Positions 17,992 to 26,324 of a stretch of DNA of 64,000 nucleotides are shown here, piece after piece. Position 1 is the first letter of the stretch, and each line of letters starts with the position of its first letter. The stretch comes from GCA-2401155 sp045047085 (lineage in GTDB: Bacteria > Pseudomonadota > Alphaproteobacteria > Rhizobiales > Rhizobiaceae), in the NCBI GenBank assembly GCA_045047085.1, contig JASFYT010000072.1, forward strand, positions 1 to 64,000, written 5' to 3'. The translations under genes and the position numbers were made by a program. The notes beneath the pieces were generated by a model. That model ran no database searches and was not told the DNA's origin. It worked only from the letters and a program-made list of their open reading frames with translations.

Positions 17992-18843
17992 CTATTGCTG
18001 TTTGGAGAAGCGCAATAACGCAGCACCCAACAGGGTGACCATGGTTGAAAATACTTTGGCCAAATCCAGTTTTTCTTTCAGGAAAAAAACACCGATCAGC
18101 AGCGCGAATACGATGCTGGTTTCGCGCAGTGCTGTAACGATTGGAATGGGCGCTTGTGTGAAAGCCCACATTACGAGGGCATAGGCAGTAAAGGACGCAC
18201 TGCCGCCGAAAAGGCATGCGAACTTTGCCTGCTGTGGTATTTTTCTCAATAGCCCCGGTTTGGTGACGGCGATGAAGGAGCAAAATACAATGGTTGTGCC
18301 AATTGCCAGCCAGCTATAAAAGCCCAAAGCGGTTCCGGCCAGACGCGCACCCGTACCATCGACCAGTGAATAAGAAGCGATAAAGCAACCTGTGATGAAT
18401 GCCAGACCGGCTGCCTTGCCATTTCGGCGTCCATTCTTCTGGCGCACGAGGCTTAGGCTCAAAATGCCCGCGCCAATGACCAAAATCGCCAGCATTTCCA
18501 TCGATTGCAGATGAACACCCAGGAACGCCACGGATATGCCTGCAACCAGCAGGGGTGCCGTTCCACGCGCTATCGGATAGACCTGCGTCAAATCACCGAG
18601 GCGATAGGAGTTGAGCAAGAATATTTGATACCCCACATGCAGGGCGATGCCTGCAATGATATAAGGCCAACTTTCCGGCGCGGGCAGCGGTACAAAAGGC
18701 AATATCAAAATTGCAATTGGTATATGACCTAAAATGACTGCAGCCATGGTCAGGTGTTTGTCCGCACCATTTTTTAACAACGCATTCCATACAGCATGCA
18801 AAGCGGCTGCGGCTATGACGGCGACAAAAACAATGGTGCTCAT
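17992..18843 (-). CDS. EamA/DMT-family transporter
   Basis: A 283-residue protein with about ten transmembrane helices in two EamA halves. It starts with an HAVWNALLKNGADK motif and has SYRLGDLTQVYPIARG in the first half and TALRETSIVFALLIGV in the second. The protein at 61593-62438 has the same motifs at the same spacing and is its paralogue. The substrate is unknown; the family includes metabolite and drug exporters. It begins 3 bases after the stop of the quinone oxidoreductase gene. Confidence 0.88.
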   Translation of the reverse strand: MSTIVFVAVIAAAALHAVWNALLKNGADKHLTMAAVILGHIPIAILILPFVPLPAPESWPYIIAGIALHVGYQIFLLNSYRLGDLTQVYPIARGTAPLLVAGISVAFLGVHLQSMEMLAILVIGAGILSLSLVRQKNGRRNGKAAGLAFITGCFIASYSLVDGTGARLAGTALGFYSWLAIGTTIVFCSFIAVTKPGLLRKIPQQAKFACLFGGSASFTAYALVMWAFTQAPIPIVTALRETSIVFALLIGVFFLKEKLDLAKVFSTMVTLLGAALLRFSKQQ

Positions 18844-18846
18844 AAA

Positions 18847-19848
18847 CTATTCCACTTTCAGCATAATCTTTCCGATATGCGCATTGGTTTCCATTAGTGC
18901 GTGGGCCTTGGCGGCTTCTTCCAGCGGGAAAGTCGTATGGATGATCGGTTTTATGGTTCCAGCTTCCAATAGCGGCCAGATTTTACTCACCAGACTTTCG
19001 CCGATGGCCGTTTTAAACTCATCAGAGCGCGGGCGCAAGGTGGAGCCGGTATGGGTGAGGCGTTTCACCATCAGCATGGCAAAATTCACGTTTTCGCTTA
19101 CACCATTTAGTGTGGCGATTTGTACGATGCGACCTTCGACGGCGGCGACTTGCCAGTTTTTAGAAACGTAATCTCCGCCTACCATATCGAGGGTGACATC
19201 GATGCCGTGGCCATCGCTTGCTGAGCGGACTTCTTTTACGAAATCATGGGTTTTATAATTTATTGCCACATCGGCCCCTAATTCGCGGCAAAAGTCGCAT
19301 TTTTCATCAGAGCCTGCAGTTGCGTAAACTTTCGCGCCCATGGCCTTTGCCATTTGGATGGCTGTGGTGCCAATGCCTGAGGTGCCGCCGTGGATTAAAA
19401 AATGCTCGCCAGCTTGCAATCCACCACGATCAAATACATTGCTCCAGACGGTAAAATAGTTTTCAGGAATGCCTGCTGCTTCAACCATATCAAAGGGCGA
19501 AGGTATGGGTAGGGCATGCCCCTCATGGGCGACGCAATATTGGGCGTAGCCACCGCCAGCGGTAAGGGCCATTACTTTATCGCCCATTTTATGGCAGGTG
19601 ACTGCGCTGCCCAGAGCAACAATTGTTCCCGAAACTTCTAGGCCCGGCAGATCGGAAGCATTTTTGGGCGGTGCGTAATTACCCTGACGCTGAAAAACAT
19701 CCGGGCGATTAATGCCTGCTGTATGTACCTTAATCAGAACTTCGTTGTCGCTCGGCAGGGGAAGTTCGCGTATTTGGGGAACCAAAACTTCCGGAAGGCC
19801 TGGCTCGGTTATCGCAATAACCGTCATATTTTGGGGTAATGTGTTCAT
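18847..19848 (-). CDS. Zinc-independent NAD(P)H quinone oxidoreductase
   Basis: A 333-residue medium-chain dehydrogenase/reductase of the QOR/PIG3 type. The N-terminal GroES-like fold contains GINRPDVFQRQGNYAPP. The Rossmann domain has HGGTSGIGTTAIQMAKAMGAKV, and DMVGGDYVSKNWQV follows. The catalytic zinc ligands of alcohol dehydrogenases are absent. It probably reduces quinones or activated enones with NADPH in the cytoplasm. It is the first gene of the three-gene minus-strand operon, and the sucC promoter region lies upstream. Confidence 0.88.
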   Translation of the reverse strand: MNTLPQNMTVIAITEPGLPEVLVPQIRELPLPSDNEVLIKVHTAGINRPDVFQRQGNYAPPKNASDLPGLEVSGTIVALGSAVTCHKMGDKVMALTAGGGYAQYCVAHEGHALPIPSPFDMVEAAGIPENYFTVWSNVFDRGGLQAGEHFLIHGGTSGIGTTAIQMAKAMGAKVYATAGSDEKCDFCRELGADVAINYKTHDFVKEVRSASDGHGIDVTLDMVGGDYVSKNWQVAAVEGRIVQIATLNGVSENVNFAMLMVKRLTHTGSTLRPRSDEFKTAIGESLVSKIWPLLEAGTIKPIIHTTFPLEEAAKAHALMETNAHIGKIMLKVE

Positions 19849-20022
19849 GAATAATGCTTTCGGAGTAAGGTTCGCACCGCATAAATCGGTTTAAAAGTGG
19901 AAAATGCCTTTAGGGGGAGTGGATTAGGTCTCCAGTTCTGGACACTAGCTTAATCGACTGGTAGGGAAAAACAACTTTATCTGTGCATTTTATATGATGC
20001 TCAAAGAGGAAAGCAAAACCCA

Positions 20023-21216
20023 ATGAATATTCATGAATATCAGGCGAAACAGGTTTTAAAAGGGTTCGGCGCGCCCATTGCAAATGGCGTTCCCGTTCTC
20101 ACATTAGCTGATGCGGATGCGGCAATCGCAGCCCTTCCCGGCCCGGTGTGGGTGGTGAAAAGCCAGATCCATGCCGGTGGTCGCGGTAAGGGTAAATTTA
20201 AAGAACTTGGCGAAGATGCCAAAGGCGGTGTGCGCGTTTCATTTTCCGCTGAAGAGGCCAAAGCAAATATCGAAGACATGCTTGGCAATACGCTGGTAAC
20301 CAAACAAACCGGCCCTGACGGCAAACAAGTCAATCGCATCTATGTGGAAGACGGCGCTGATATCGAGAGCGAACTTTATCTCTCCATTCTGGTTGATCGT
20401 GAAACAAGTTTGGTATCGTTCGTTGCCTCTACCGAAGGCGGCATGGACATTGAAGCTGTAGCCGAAGACACGCCTGAGAAAATCCACACCATTGGCATTG
20501 ATCCGCTGGCTGGTTGTACTGACGGGGATGCGGAAAAAATTGCTGATGCGTTTGAACTGTCCGGCAATGCCCGGAGCGAAGCAATTCCATTGTTCAAGCA
20601 ACTCTATGAAGCATTCACAGCCAAGGACATGAGCCTGCTTGAAATCAACCCGTTGATCGTTACCAAAGATGATCATATTCAAGTGCTGGACGCAAAAATC
20701 TCATTTGATGGGAATGCTCTTTTCCGCCACCCGGATATTATGGAATTGCGCGACGAGACAGAAGAAGATGCACGCGAGATTGAAGCGTCCAAATATGACC
20801 TCGCCTATATCGCCCTTGATGGCGAAATTGGCTGCATGGTCAACGGCGCTGGCCTTGCGATGGCTACAATGGATATCATTAAGCTTTACGGCTCTTCTCC
20901 TGCCAACTTCCTTGATGTGGGCGGTGGGGCAACGACGGAGAAAGTTACGGCGGCATTTAAAATCATTACCTCGGACCCGAGTGTTAAAGGTATTTTGGTG
21001 AATATCTTTGGTGGCATCATGCGCTGCGATGTGATCGCGCAAGGGGTGGTTGAGGCCGTTAAAGAAGTTGGTCTGAAAGTGCCGTTGGTTGTGCGTCTTG
21101 AAGGCACGAAAGTTGAAGAGGGTAAGAAAATCATCAATGACAGCGGATTGAATGTTATCGCCGCAGACGATCTTGATGATGCAGCCCAGAAAATCGTTAA
21201 AGCGGTGAAAGGCTGA
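20023..21216 (+). CDS. sucC: Succinyl-CoA synthetase, beta subunit
   Basis: A 397-residue ATP-grasp subunit of the TCA-cycle enzyme that converts succinyl-CoA, ADP (or GDP) and phosphate to succinate, ATP (or GTP) and CoA. It starts MNIHEYQAKQVLKGFGAP and has KSQIHAGGRGKG, EINPLIV, DAKISFDGNALFRHP and NIFGGIMRCDVIAQGV, all family hallmarks. sucD begins 4 bases after its stop. In most rhizobia sucCD lies between mdh and sucAB; here neither neighbour is present. Confidence 0.97.
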   Translation: MNIHEYQAKQVLKGFGAPIANGVPVLTLADADAAIAALPGPVWVVKSQIHAGGRGKGKFKELGEDAKGGVRVSFSAEEAKANIEDMLGNTLVTKQTGPDGKQVNRIYVEDGADIESELYLSILVDRETSLVSFVASTEGGMDIEAVAEDTPEKIHTIGIDPLAGCTDGDAEKIADAFELSGNARSEAIPLFKQLYEAFTAKDMSLLEINPLIVTKDDHIQVLDAKISFDGNALFRHPDIMELRDETEEDAREIEASKYDLAYIALDGEIGCMVNGAGLAMATMDIIKLYGSSPANFLDVGGGATTEKVTAAFKIITSDPSVKGILVNIFGGIMRCDVIAQGVVEAVKEVGLKVPLVVRLEGTKVEEGKKIINDSGLNVIAADDLDDAAQKIVKAVKG

Positions 21217-21220
21217 ACCC

Positions 21221-22129
21221 ATGTCCATTCTAATTGATAAAAATACGAAAATTCTCGTTCAAGGCATGACTGGTAAGACAGGTACATTCCATACAGAACA
21301 AGCACTTGCTTATCACGGCACTCATATGGTTGGCGGTATCCACCCCAAAAAAGGTGGCGAGACTTGGACCGGTAATGTAGGCGATGGCTCTGTTGATCTA
21401 CCCATTTTTTCAAGTGTTGCCGAAGGCAAGGAAGTTACGGGTGCCGACGCATCCGTAATATACGTGCCACCGGGTGGTGCCGGTGCAGCAATCATTGAAG
21501 CGATTGACGCGAATATCCCGTTGATTATCTGCATCACTGAAGGCATTCCTGTCTCAGACATGGTGAAAGTGAAAGCGCATCTGGTTAAATCCAACTCGCG
21601 TCTCGTTGGCCCGAACTGCCCCGGTATTTTGACACCGGACGAATGCAAAATTGGTATTATGCCCGGTTCGATTTTCAAAAAAGGTTCTGTGGGCGTCGTT
21701 TCACGTTCCGGCACTTTGACCTATGAGGCTGTATTCCAGACCACGCAGGCTGGCCTTGGCCAGACTACAGCTGTGGGCATTGGTGGTGATCCGGTTAAGG
21801 GAACAGAGTTCATCGATATTCTGGAAATGTTCCTTGCTGATGAAGAAACCAAATCAATCATCATGATCGGTGAAATCGGTGGCTCCGCAGAAGAAGACGC
21901 GGCACAGTTTTTGGCAGACGAAGCCAAAAAAGGCCGCTCCAAACCAACCGTCAGCTTCATCGCAGGACGCACCGCACCTCCGGGCCGCACCATGGGTCAC
22001 GCCGGTGCCGTAATTTCCGGCGGCAAGGGTGGTGCCGAAGACAAGATCGAAGCGCTGAAAAGCGCTGGTATCGCAGTATCACCATCCCCTGCGAAGCTCG
22101 GTGAAACACTGGTGAATTTGCTGGGGTAA
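21221..22129 (+). CDS. sucD: Succinyl-CoA synthetase, alpha subunit
   Basis: A 302-residue subunit carrying the CoA-binding Rossmann domain (VQGMTGKTGTFHTEQAL) and the ligase domain. The phosphorylated His is in GRTMGHAGAVISGG near residue 260, and GPNCPG with TEGIPV is present. It forms the catalytic pair with SucC, from which it is separated by 4 bases. It is followed after 22 bases by a glycerophosphodiesterase gene, not sucA. Confidence 0.97.
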   Translation: MSILIDKNTKILVQGMTGKTGTFHTEQALAYHGTHMVGGIHPKKGGETWTGNVGDGSVDLPIFSSVAEGKEVTGADASVIYVPPGGAGAAIIEAIDANIPLIICITEGIPVSDMVKVKAHLVKSNSRLVGPNCPGILTPDECKIGIMPGSIFKKGSVGVVSRSGTLTYEAVFQTTQAGLGQTTAVGIGGDPVKGTEFIDILEMFLADEETKSIIMIGEIGGSAEEDAAQFLADEAKKGRSKPTVSFIAGRTAPPGRTMGHAGAVISGGKGGAEDKIEALKSAGIAVSPSPAKLGETLVNLLG

Positions 22130-22151
22130 TTCTGGGGGTATATCTACTGCC

Positions 22152-22868
22152 ATGCATAAAACTCGCATTGTCTGCCATCGCGGCGCGCGCCTGAGCGCTC
22201 CGGAAAACACGTTTGCTTCTGCGGAAACTGCCCTGAAGCAGGGTGGCTCGATCATTGAATTGGATATTCGCCAATCAAATGATGGCGTTTTGTATGTGAT
22301 GCATGACGATACTGTGGACCGGACGACAAACGGCACCGGCAAAATTTCTGAAATGAGTAGTTTGCAAATTGACAGGCTTGATGCTGGTGGCTGGTTTCAT
22401 AAAAACTTCACCGGAGAGGTTGTCCCAAGGCTGAAGGACTATTTGGCAAAGTTTGCTGATCGAGCTGGATTCTATCTGGAAATCAAATTGGCTGACTGCG
22501 AAGCTATTGGCAAATTGGTTGAAACCCTTGGCATTGAAGATCGCTGTTTTACATTTTCATTCGACCCAATAATGCGTGACGGGATGTTGTCCGAAGCTCC
22601 AAAAATACGCCGTATGATCCACTGGACAACAGCAGGGTCGCCGCAAGCAGCCTTGGAAAACCACAATGCGTCTATTGTGGAATTTCATGAACATGACTTT
22701 GATCCAGTTCGCATAAAAGCGTGCCAAAAGGCCGGGCTCGAAGTGATGTTTTATACGGACAGGCCCGATATGCAGCGATTTCAGAAAGCGCTGGAACTGC
22801 AGATGGATTATGTGAATATCGACAATTTGGAAGAGTTCTGTGCACTAAGGCGGGGCTTTAAAATTTAA
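22152..22868 (+). CDS. Glycerophosphodiester phosphodiesterase family protein
   Basis: A 238-residue TIM-barrel GDPD enzyme that hydrolyses glycerophosphodiesters to glycerol-3-phosphate and an alcohol. Catalytic and metal residues are in HRGARLSAPENT (His9), IELDIRQSNDG (Glu37, Asp39) and MHDDTVDRTTNG (His51), with YLEIK further on. There is no signal peptide, so it is probably cytoplasmic and may recycle phospholipid head groups. It lies close behind sucD on the same strand but has no metabolic tie to it. Confidence 0.88.
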   Translation: MHKTRIVCHRGARLSAPENTFASAETALKQGGSIIELDIRQSNDGVLYVMHDDTVDRTTNGTGKISEMSSLQIDRLDAGGWFHKNFTGEVVPRLKDYLAKFADRAGFYLEIKLADCEAIGKLVETLGIEDRCFTFSFDPIMRDGMLSEAPKIRRMIHWTTAGSPQAALENHNASIVEFHEHDFDPVRIKACQKAGLEVMFYTDRPDMQRFQKALELQMDYVNIDNLEEFCALRRGFKI

Positions 22869-23121
22869 CCCTACGCGTCCAACGTAGATTACGGCAGCAC
22901 AAATACCACGTCCTTGGTGGGGTTGCGCTGACTTTTAGATTGCAACTGAAAACTTCCGATAAGGCTTTCGTGTTCAAAGCTTTTTGTGGCGGGCCTGCAA
23001 CAACGATCTTGCCCTCCCTCACGATGTGTACATTGTCGGCAAACATTGCAGTGAGGTTGAGATCGTGCATCACAGCGATGACTCCCTCGCCGCTTTTGGC
23101 ATAGTCTCGGGCCAGTCTCAT
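22858..23121 (-). pseudogene. hmuV: 3' remnant of a heme ABC transporter ATPase (hmuV)
   Basis: An 87-codon frame resembles only the C-terminal third of HmuV. GVIAVMHDLNLTAMFADNVHIVREGKIVVAGPP covers the switch His (MHDLNLT) and the segment after it, and is shown here only as a pattern. Walker A, signature and Walker B are missing, and bases upstream of 23121 do not continue the family. The tail after the LSEVFSC segment also departs from it and overlaps the end of the glycerophosphodiesterase gene. No other heme-uptake gene (hmuS, T or U) is in the window. It is best read as the residue of a deleted heme-uptake locus. Confidence 0.7.
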
Positions 23122-23455
23122 GTCCTAAGCCGCCTGGCGGTGTGCGTGGAGCAAGCCTGAACTTTACTCTGCCATTCGGCACCTAAACAAAGACAACCGG
23201 TGAGGCTCTGCAAGTCATTCAGGCGGATATTAAAAAACTGTTGGCGCGGTCGGAGTGCCTGAAACTAAACTGGAACAGAAAGTCGGATATCATGCCTTGT
23301 TTTTGTTAATTAACCCGCGCAATCTCCGCAATCGTTACTGACAAATCTTTTCATCAGACCAATTCGAATTAAATACCGAACACAGAGCCAAACAGTTGAT
23401 TTTTACCGAGGCTTCATCTGACCTTGACAGTCAGGACCTTCACGCCGAATGCGAC
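23122..23455. other. Non-coding stretch beside the hmuV remnant
   Basis: This 334-base stretch has no gene or clear structure that I could find. It may be further decayed sequence of the deleted heme locus plus the region past the SulP gene. Confidence 0.4.
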
Positions 23456-25066
23456 CTAATGCCCAACGCTTAAAATGCCGGTTTTGATCGAATAGTCTAC
23501 AGCGAGGCCATAATGAGGATCATCATCGGAATCCACCATCAGTTGGCCGGCACGGTTGAGAAGCTGGTGGCAATCATGGGACAGATGACGAAGTTGCAGT
23601 GTTTTACCCACCGTCTCATATTTCGAAGCAAGCGCCTCAATCGCCTGCAATGCAGATTGATCAACCACCCGCGAGTTCATAAAATCAACGATCACCACAT
23701 CCGAGTCATTGGCTGGATCAAATATCTGCCCGAAGCCTTCAACGGACCCAAAAAATAACGGACCTTCAATCTGGTAGACCTTATTACCATCGTCGGTAAC
23801 GTCTATATTTGCATGAATACGGGTAGCATTACTCCAAGCATAGGCAAGGGCAGACACAATCACACCAACCACAACAGCGATCGCCAAATCGCTCATCACC
23901 GTAACGATTGTAACCAGTATCATTACAAGCGCATCGGTCAGAGGAATGATACGTAAAATTCGCAGGCTCTGCCATGCAAAAGTGCCGATAACCACCATGA
24001 ACATCACACCAACAAGTGCAGCTAACGGGATTTGTTCAATCATCGAGGATGCGACCAGAATAAATGCCAACAAAAATAGGGCCGCCGAAATCCCGGAAAG
24101 ACGGGTGCGCCCGCCAGATTTTACATTGATCATCGACTGGCCAATCATGGCGCAACCACCCATTCCGCCAAAAAATCCGGTGACGGTATTGGCCACGCCC
24201 TGAGCGATGCATTCTTTGGATGCGCCGCCGCCTTTGCCGGTCAATTCGCCCACGAGATTGAGAGTCAAAAGGCTCTCAATCAAGCCAATCGCCGAAAGGA
24301 TTAGCGCAAACGGGAAAATGATTTTCAACGTTTCGAAATTTAGCGGAACCATTGGAATATGAAACAGCGGCAGACCACCCTTGATCGATGCCAGATCACC
24401 AACACGTGGCACATCGATACCGAAGAAAATAACAATGGCGGCAACAATGCCGATGCCTGCAAGAGGGGCCGGAATAATGTTGGTGATTTTTGGCATGGTC
24501 CAGATGATGGTCATGGTCAGCGCCACAAGGCCAAGCATCATGGCAAGTGACGGGCCGCTCATCCATACTTTTGCGTCACCGGGGCCAGCCACTTGAAACT
24601 GGGTGAGCTGAGCCAGAAAAATCACGATTGCCAGCCCATTTACAAAACCCAGCATCACGGGATGGGGAACGAGACGAATGAATTTTCCCAGATGGAATAT
24701 GCCAGCCAGAATTTGCATTACACCCATTAGAACAACGGTTGCAAACAGATATTCAATGCCGTGCTGGGCGACCAATGCCACCATCACAACGGCGAGCGCG
24801 CCCGTGGCGCCGGAAATCATTCCCGGACGACCGCCAAAAATCGCGGTAATCAGGCCGACGATAAAGGCTGCATAAAGCCCGACAAGCGGGTGAACACCGG
24901 CGACAAAAGAAAACGCAACGGCTTCCGGAACCAACGCCAAAGCCACGGTAAAACCAGAGAGCACCTCCGTTTTGATGCGCATAGGAGTGAAGTGGATGGC
25001 TGTGTTTTCTTTCCAGTCAGCAAAAGAAATTCGTTCAGCAAATGCTGCGAGCGTTGGCTTAATCAC
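23456..25066 (-). CDS. SulP-family anion transporter with STAS domain
   Basis: A 536-residue inner-membrane SLC26/SulP protein. The membrane domain starts with VLSGFTVALALVPEAVAFSFVAG and contains the conserved MISGATGALAVVMVALVAQHG, with about 14 helical spans. A C-terminal STAS domain begins near residue 430 (VYQIEGPLFFGSVEGF, VIVDFMNSRVVDQSALQAIEAL). SulP members carry sulfate, bicarbonate, dicarboxylates or other anions, and the substrate is not evident. It stands alone; upstream is the 3' end of the TRAP/BKACE unit on the same strand. Confidence 0.9.
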   Translation of the reverse strand: MIKPTLAAFAERISFADWKENTAIHFTPMRIKTEVLSGFTVALALVPEAVAFSFVAGVHPLVGLYAAFIVGLITAIFGGRPGMISGATGALAVVMVALVAQHGIEYLFATVVLMGVMQILAGIFHLGKFIRLVPHPVMLGFVNGLAIVIFLAQLTQFQVAGPGDAKVWMSGPSLAMMLGLVALTMTIIWTMPKITNIIPAPLAGIGIVAAIVIFFGIDVPRVGDLASIKGGLPLFHIPMVPLNFETLKIIFPFALILSAIGLIESLLTLNLVGELTGKGGGASKECIAQGVANTVTGFFGGMGGCAMIGQSMINVKSGGRTRLSGISAALFLLAFILVASSMIEQIPLAALVGVMFMVVIGTFAWQSLRILRIIPLTDALVMILVTIVTVMSDLAIAVVVGVIVSALAYAWSNATRIHANIDVTDDGNKVYQIEGPLFFGSVEGFGQIFDPANDSDVVIVDFMNSRVVDQSALQAIEALASKYETVGKTLQLRHLSHDCHQLLNRAGQLMVDSDDDPHYGLAVDYSIKTGILSVGH

Positions 25067-25141
25067 GGGAGTTGGTCCGATTCAATAGAAATTTGGAGAT
25101 TTGATCACATACATAGAGCAAAATAATTATATTGCAAAAGA

Positions 25142-25528
25142 TTACTGCCCAGTCTCCTGCAGGTGCTCTTTGGCTTTTGATAAAAGTTCCACAAAAGACG
25201 CCAAATCGACATTGTATTCACCACCGGCAGCAAGTCTCAACGGCGGTGTGGATTGCGCCAGATCGAATAGTTGCATCAGGCGTGTGCCGTCCATCCTAAT
25301 ACTATCAGGATCAACAGGCTTGGTGATTAACCCGAGAAACCTGCCAATAGACGTTTTTGCTTCGCGAACATCGTGTTTGTGTATGCCAAGGGTGTTGGAG
25401 ATTGAGATGGTGAGGTTTTCAGGGGAATAACCCATGCGCTGAGAGGTATCTGCAAAGTTCTTCCCAACAGCCTGCCACAATGCAGAATCTTGATTGCGCC
25501 TTTTTGAGGCAATTGGTGTAATTTTCAT
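25142..25528 (-). CDS. Uncharacterised 128-residue protein at the end of the TRAP/BKACE unit
   Basis: No family was recognised. The protein is soluble, with a basic N-terminus (MKITPIASKRRNQDS) and a mixed helical middle (SPENLTISISNTLGIHKHDVREAKTSIGRFLGL). Its acidic C-terminus reads VDLASFVELLSKAKEHLQETGQ. There is no signal peptide or transmembrane segment. The start at 25528 has GGGGAAAAG upstream. It follows the BKACE gene by 28 bases on the same strand, so it is probably co-transcribed; a link to that pathway is inferred from position only. Confidence 0.55.
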   Translation of the reverse strand: MKITPIASKRRNQDSALWQAVGKNFADTSQRMGYSPENLTISISNTLGIHKHDVREAKTSIGRFLGLITKPVDPDSIRMDGTRLMQLFDLAQSTPPLRLAAGGEYNVDLASFVELLSKAKEHLQETGQ

Positions 25529-25556
25529 TTGTACGCTTTTCCCCACTTCCGGAAAA

Positions 25557-26324
25557 TCACACGAGTTGCGCTATTTCATTTACGCGCTCGGCGTTATCTT
25601 TTGCTAGCGTACCATCTTCATTCCAGAGGCTGTTTTCAAATCCGACACGTGCCTTTCCGCCTTTGCTGATTGCCTCTGCAAGGCATGTCGTTTCGCCCTT
25701 GCCAAACGCGCAGATCGCCCAGTCAGCTTTTAAATTTCTCTGGTTAAATATCTCAAGGAATGGCACGAGATCATCCGGTGTACTTTCCTGATTTACGGAA
25801 TAACGTCCGAGGACAAATAGTAGTTGCAGTTCTTTAGCCGGCAAAAAATTACTGTGTACAAGGTTTATTAGCTGGCTTAGTTCAGCTGACCCATAGAGAA
25901 TATGCTGAACCGCAATTTCACTCTCGTTGGCCCAATGGTAGAATTTTGATGGTTCGTTCTGCTCATCATCTGCCAGCATTTCTTTCAGCGAGATTGAGAC
26001 TGATTTTGGCATCACCCCTCTAACCACTGCGCGCTGCTCTGCCGGCGTGTAAATGCCAACGGCCTCGGTGGTGATTTGCACCTGCATTTTCGGCACGACG
26101 ATGTGCATCTCTGCGATCAGTTCTTTGTAGAGACCGGTATCAAGAATATGGTTCTGATTTTTATCGCGAACGTGCGCGTGGAGGCCTGTTGCACCGGCCG
26201 CAAAACATGTCTTCGCGGTTTCCACCGTTTCATTGATAGTAACCGGCAGTACGGGATGGTCAGACTTTTTTCTGCGAGCACCATTGGGCGCGACCATTAT
26301 TTCGGGCAGAGGTGCTAGCGGCAT
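25557..26324 (-). CDS. BKACE-family beta-keto acid cleavage enzyme (DUF849)
   Basis: A 255-residue TIM-barrel enzyme of the family first known as 3-keto-5-aminohexanoate cleavage enzyme. Family members condense a beta-keto acid with acetyl-CoA to give acetoacetate and a new CoA ester. The zinc ligands are visible as HAHVRD near residue 49 and the Glu of VGFENSLW near residue 230; ITTEAVG and PKSVSISLKEM are also in place. It is slightly shorter than the usual 270-300. It begins directly beside the aminotransferase stop (26325), which suggests that an amino acid is transaminated to the keto acid it cleaves. The substrate is unknown. Confidence 0.85.
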   Translation of the reverse strand: MPLAPLPEIMVAPNGARRKKSDHPVLPVTINETVETAKTCFAAGATGLHAHVRDKNQNHILDTGLYKELIAEMHIVVPKMQVQITTEAVGIYTPAEQRAVVRGVMPKSVSISLKEMLADDEQNEPSKFYHWANESEIAVQHILYGSAELSQLINLVHSNFLPAKELQLLFVLGRYSVNQESTPDDLVPFLEIFNQRNLKADWAICAFGKGETTCLAEAISKGGKARVGFENSLWNEDGTLAKDNAERVNEIAQLV

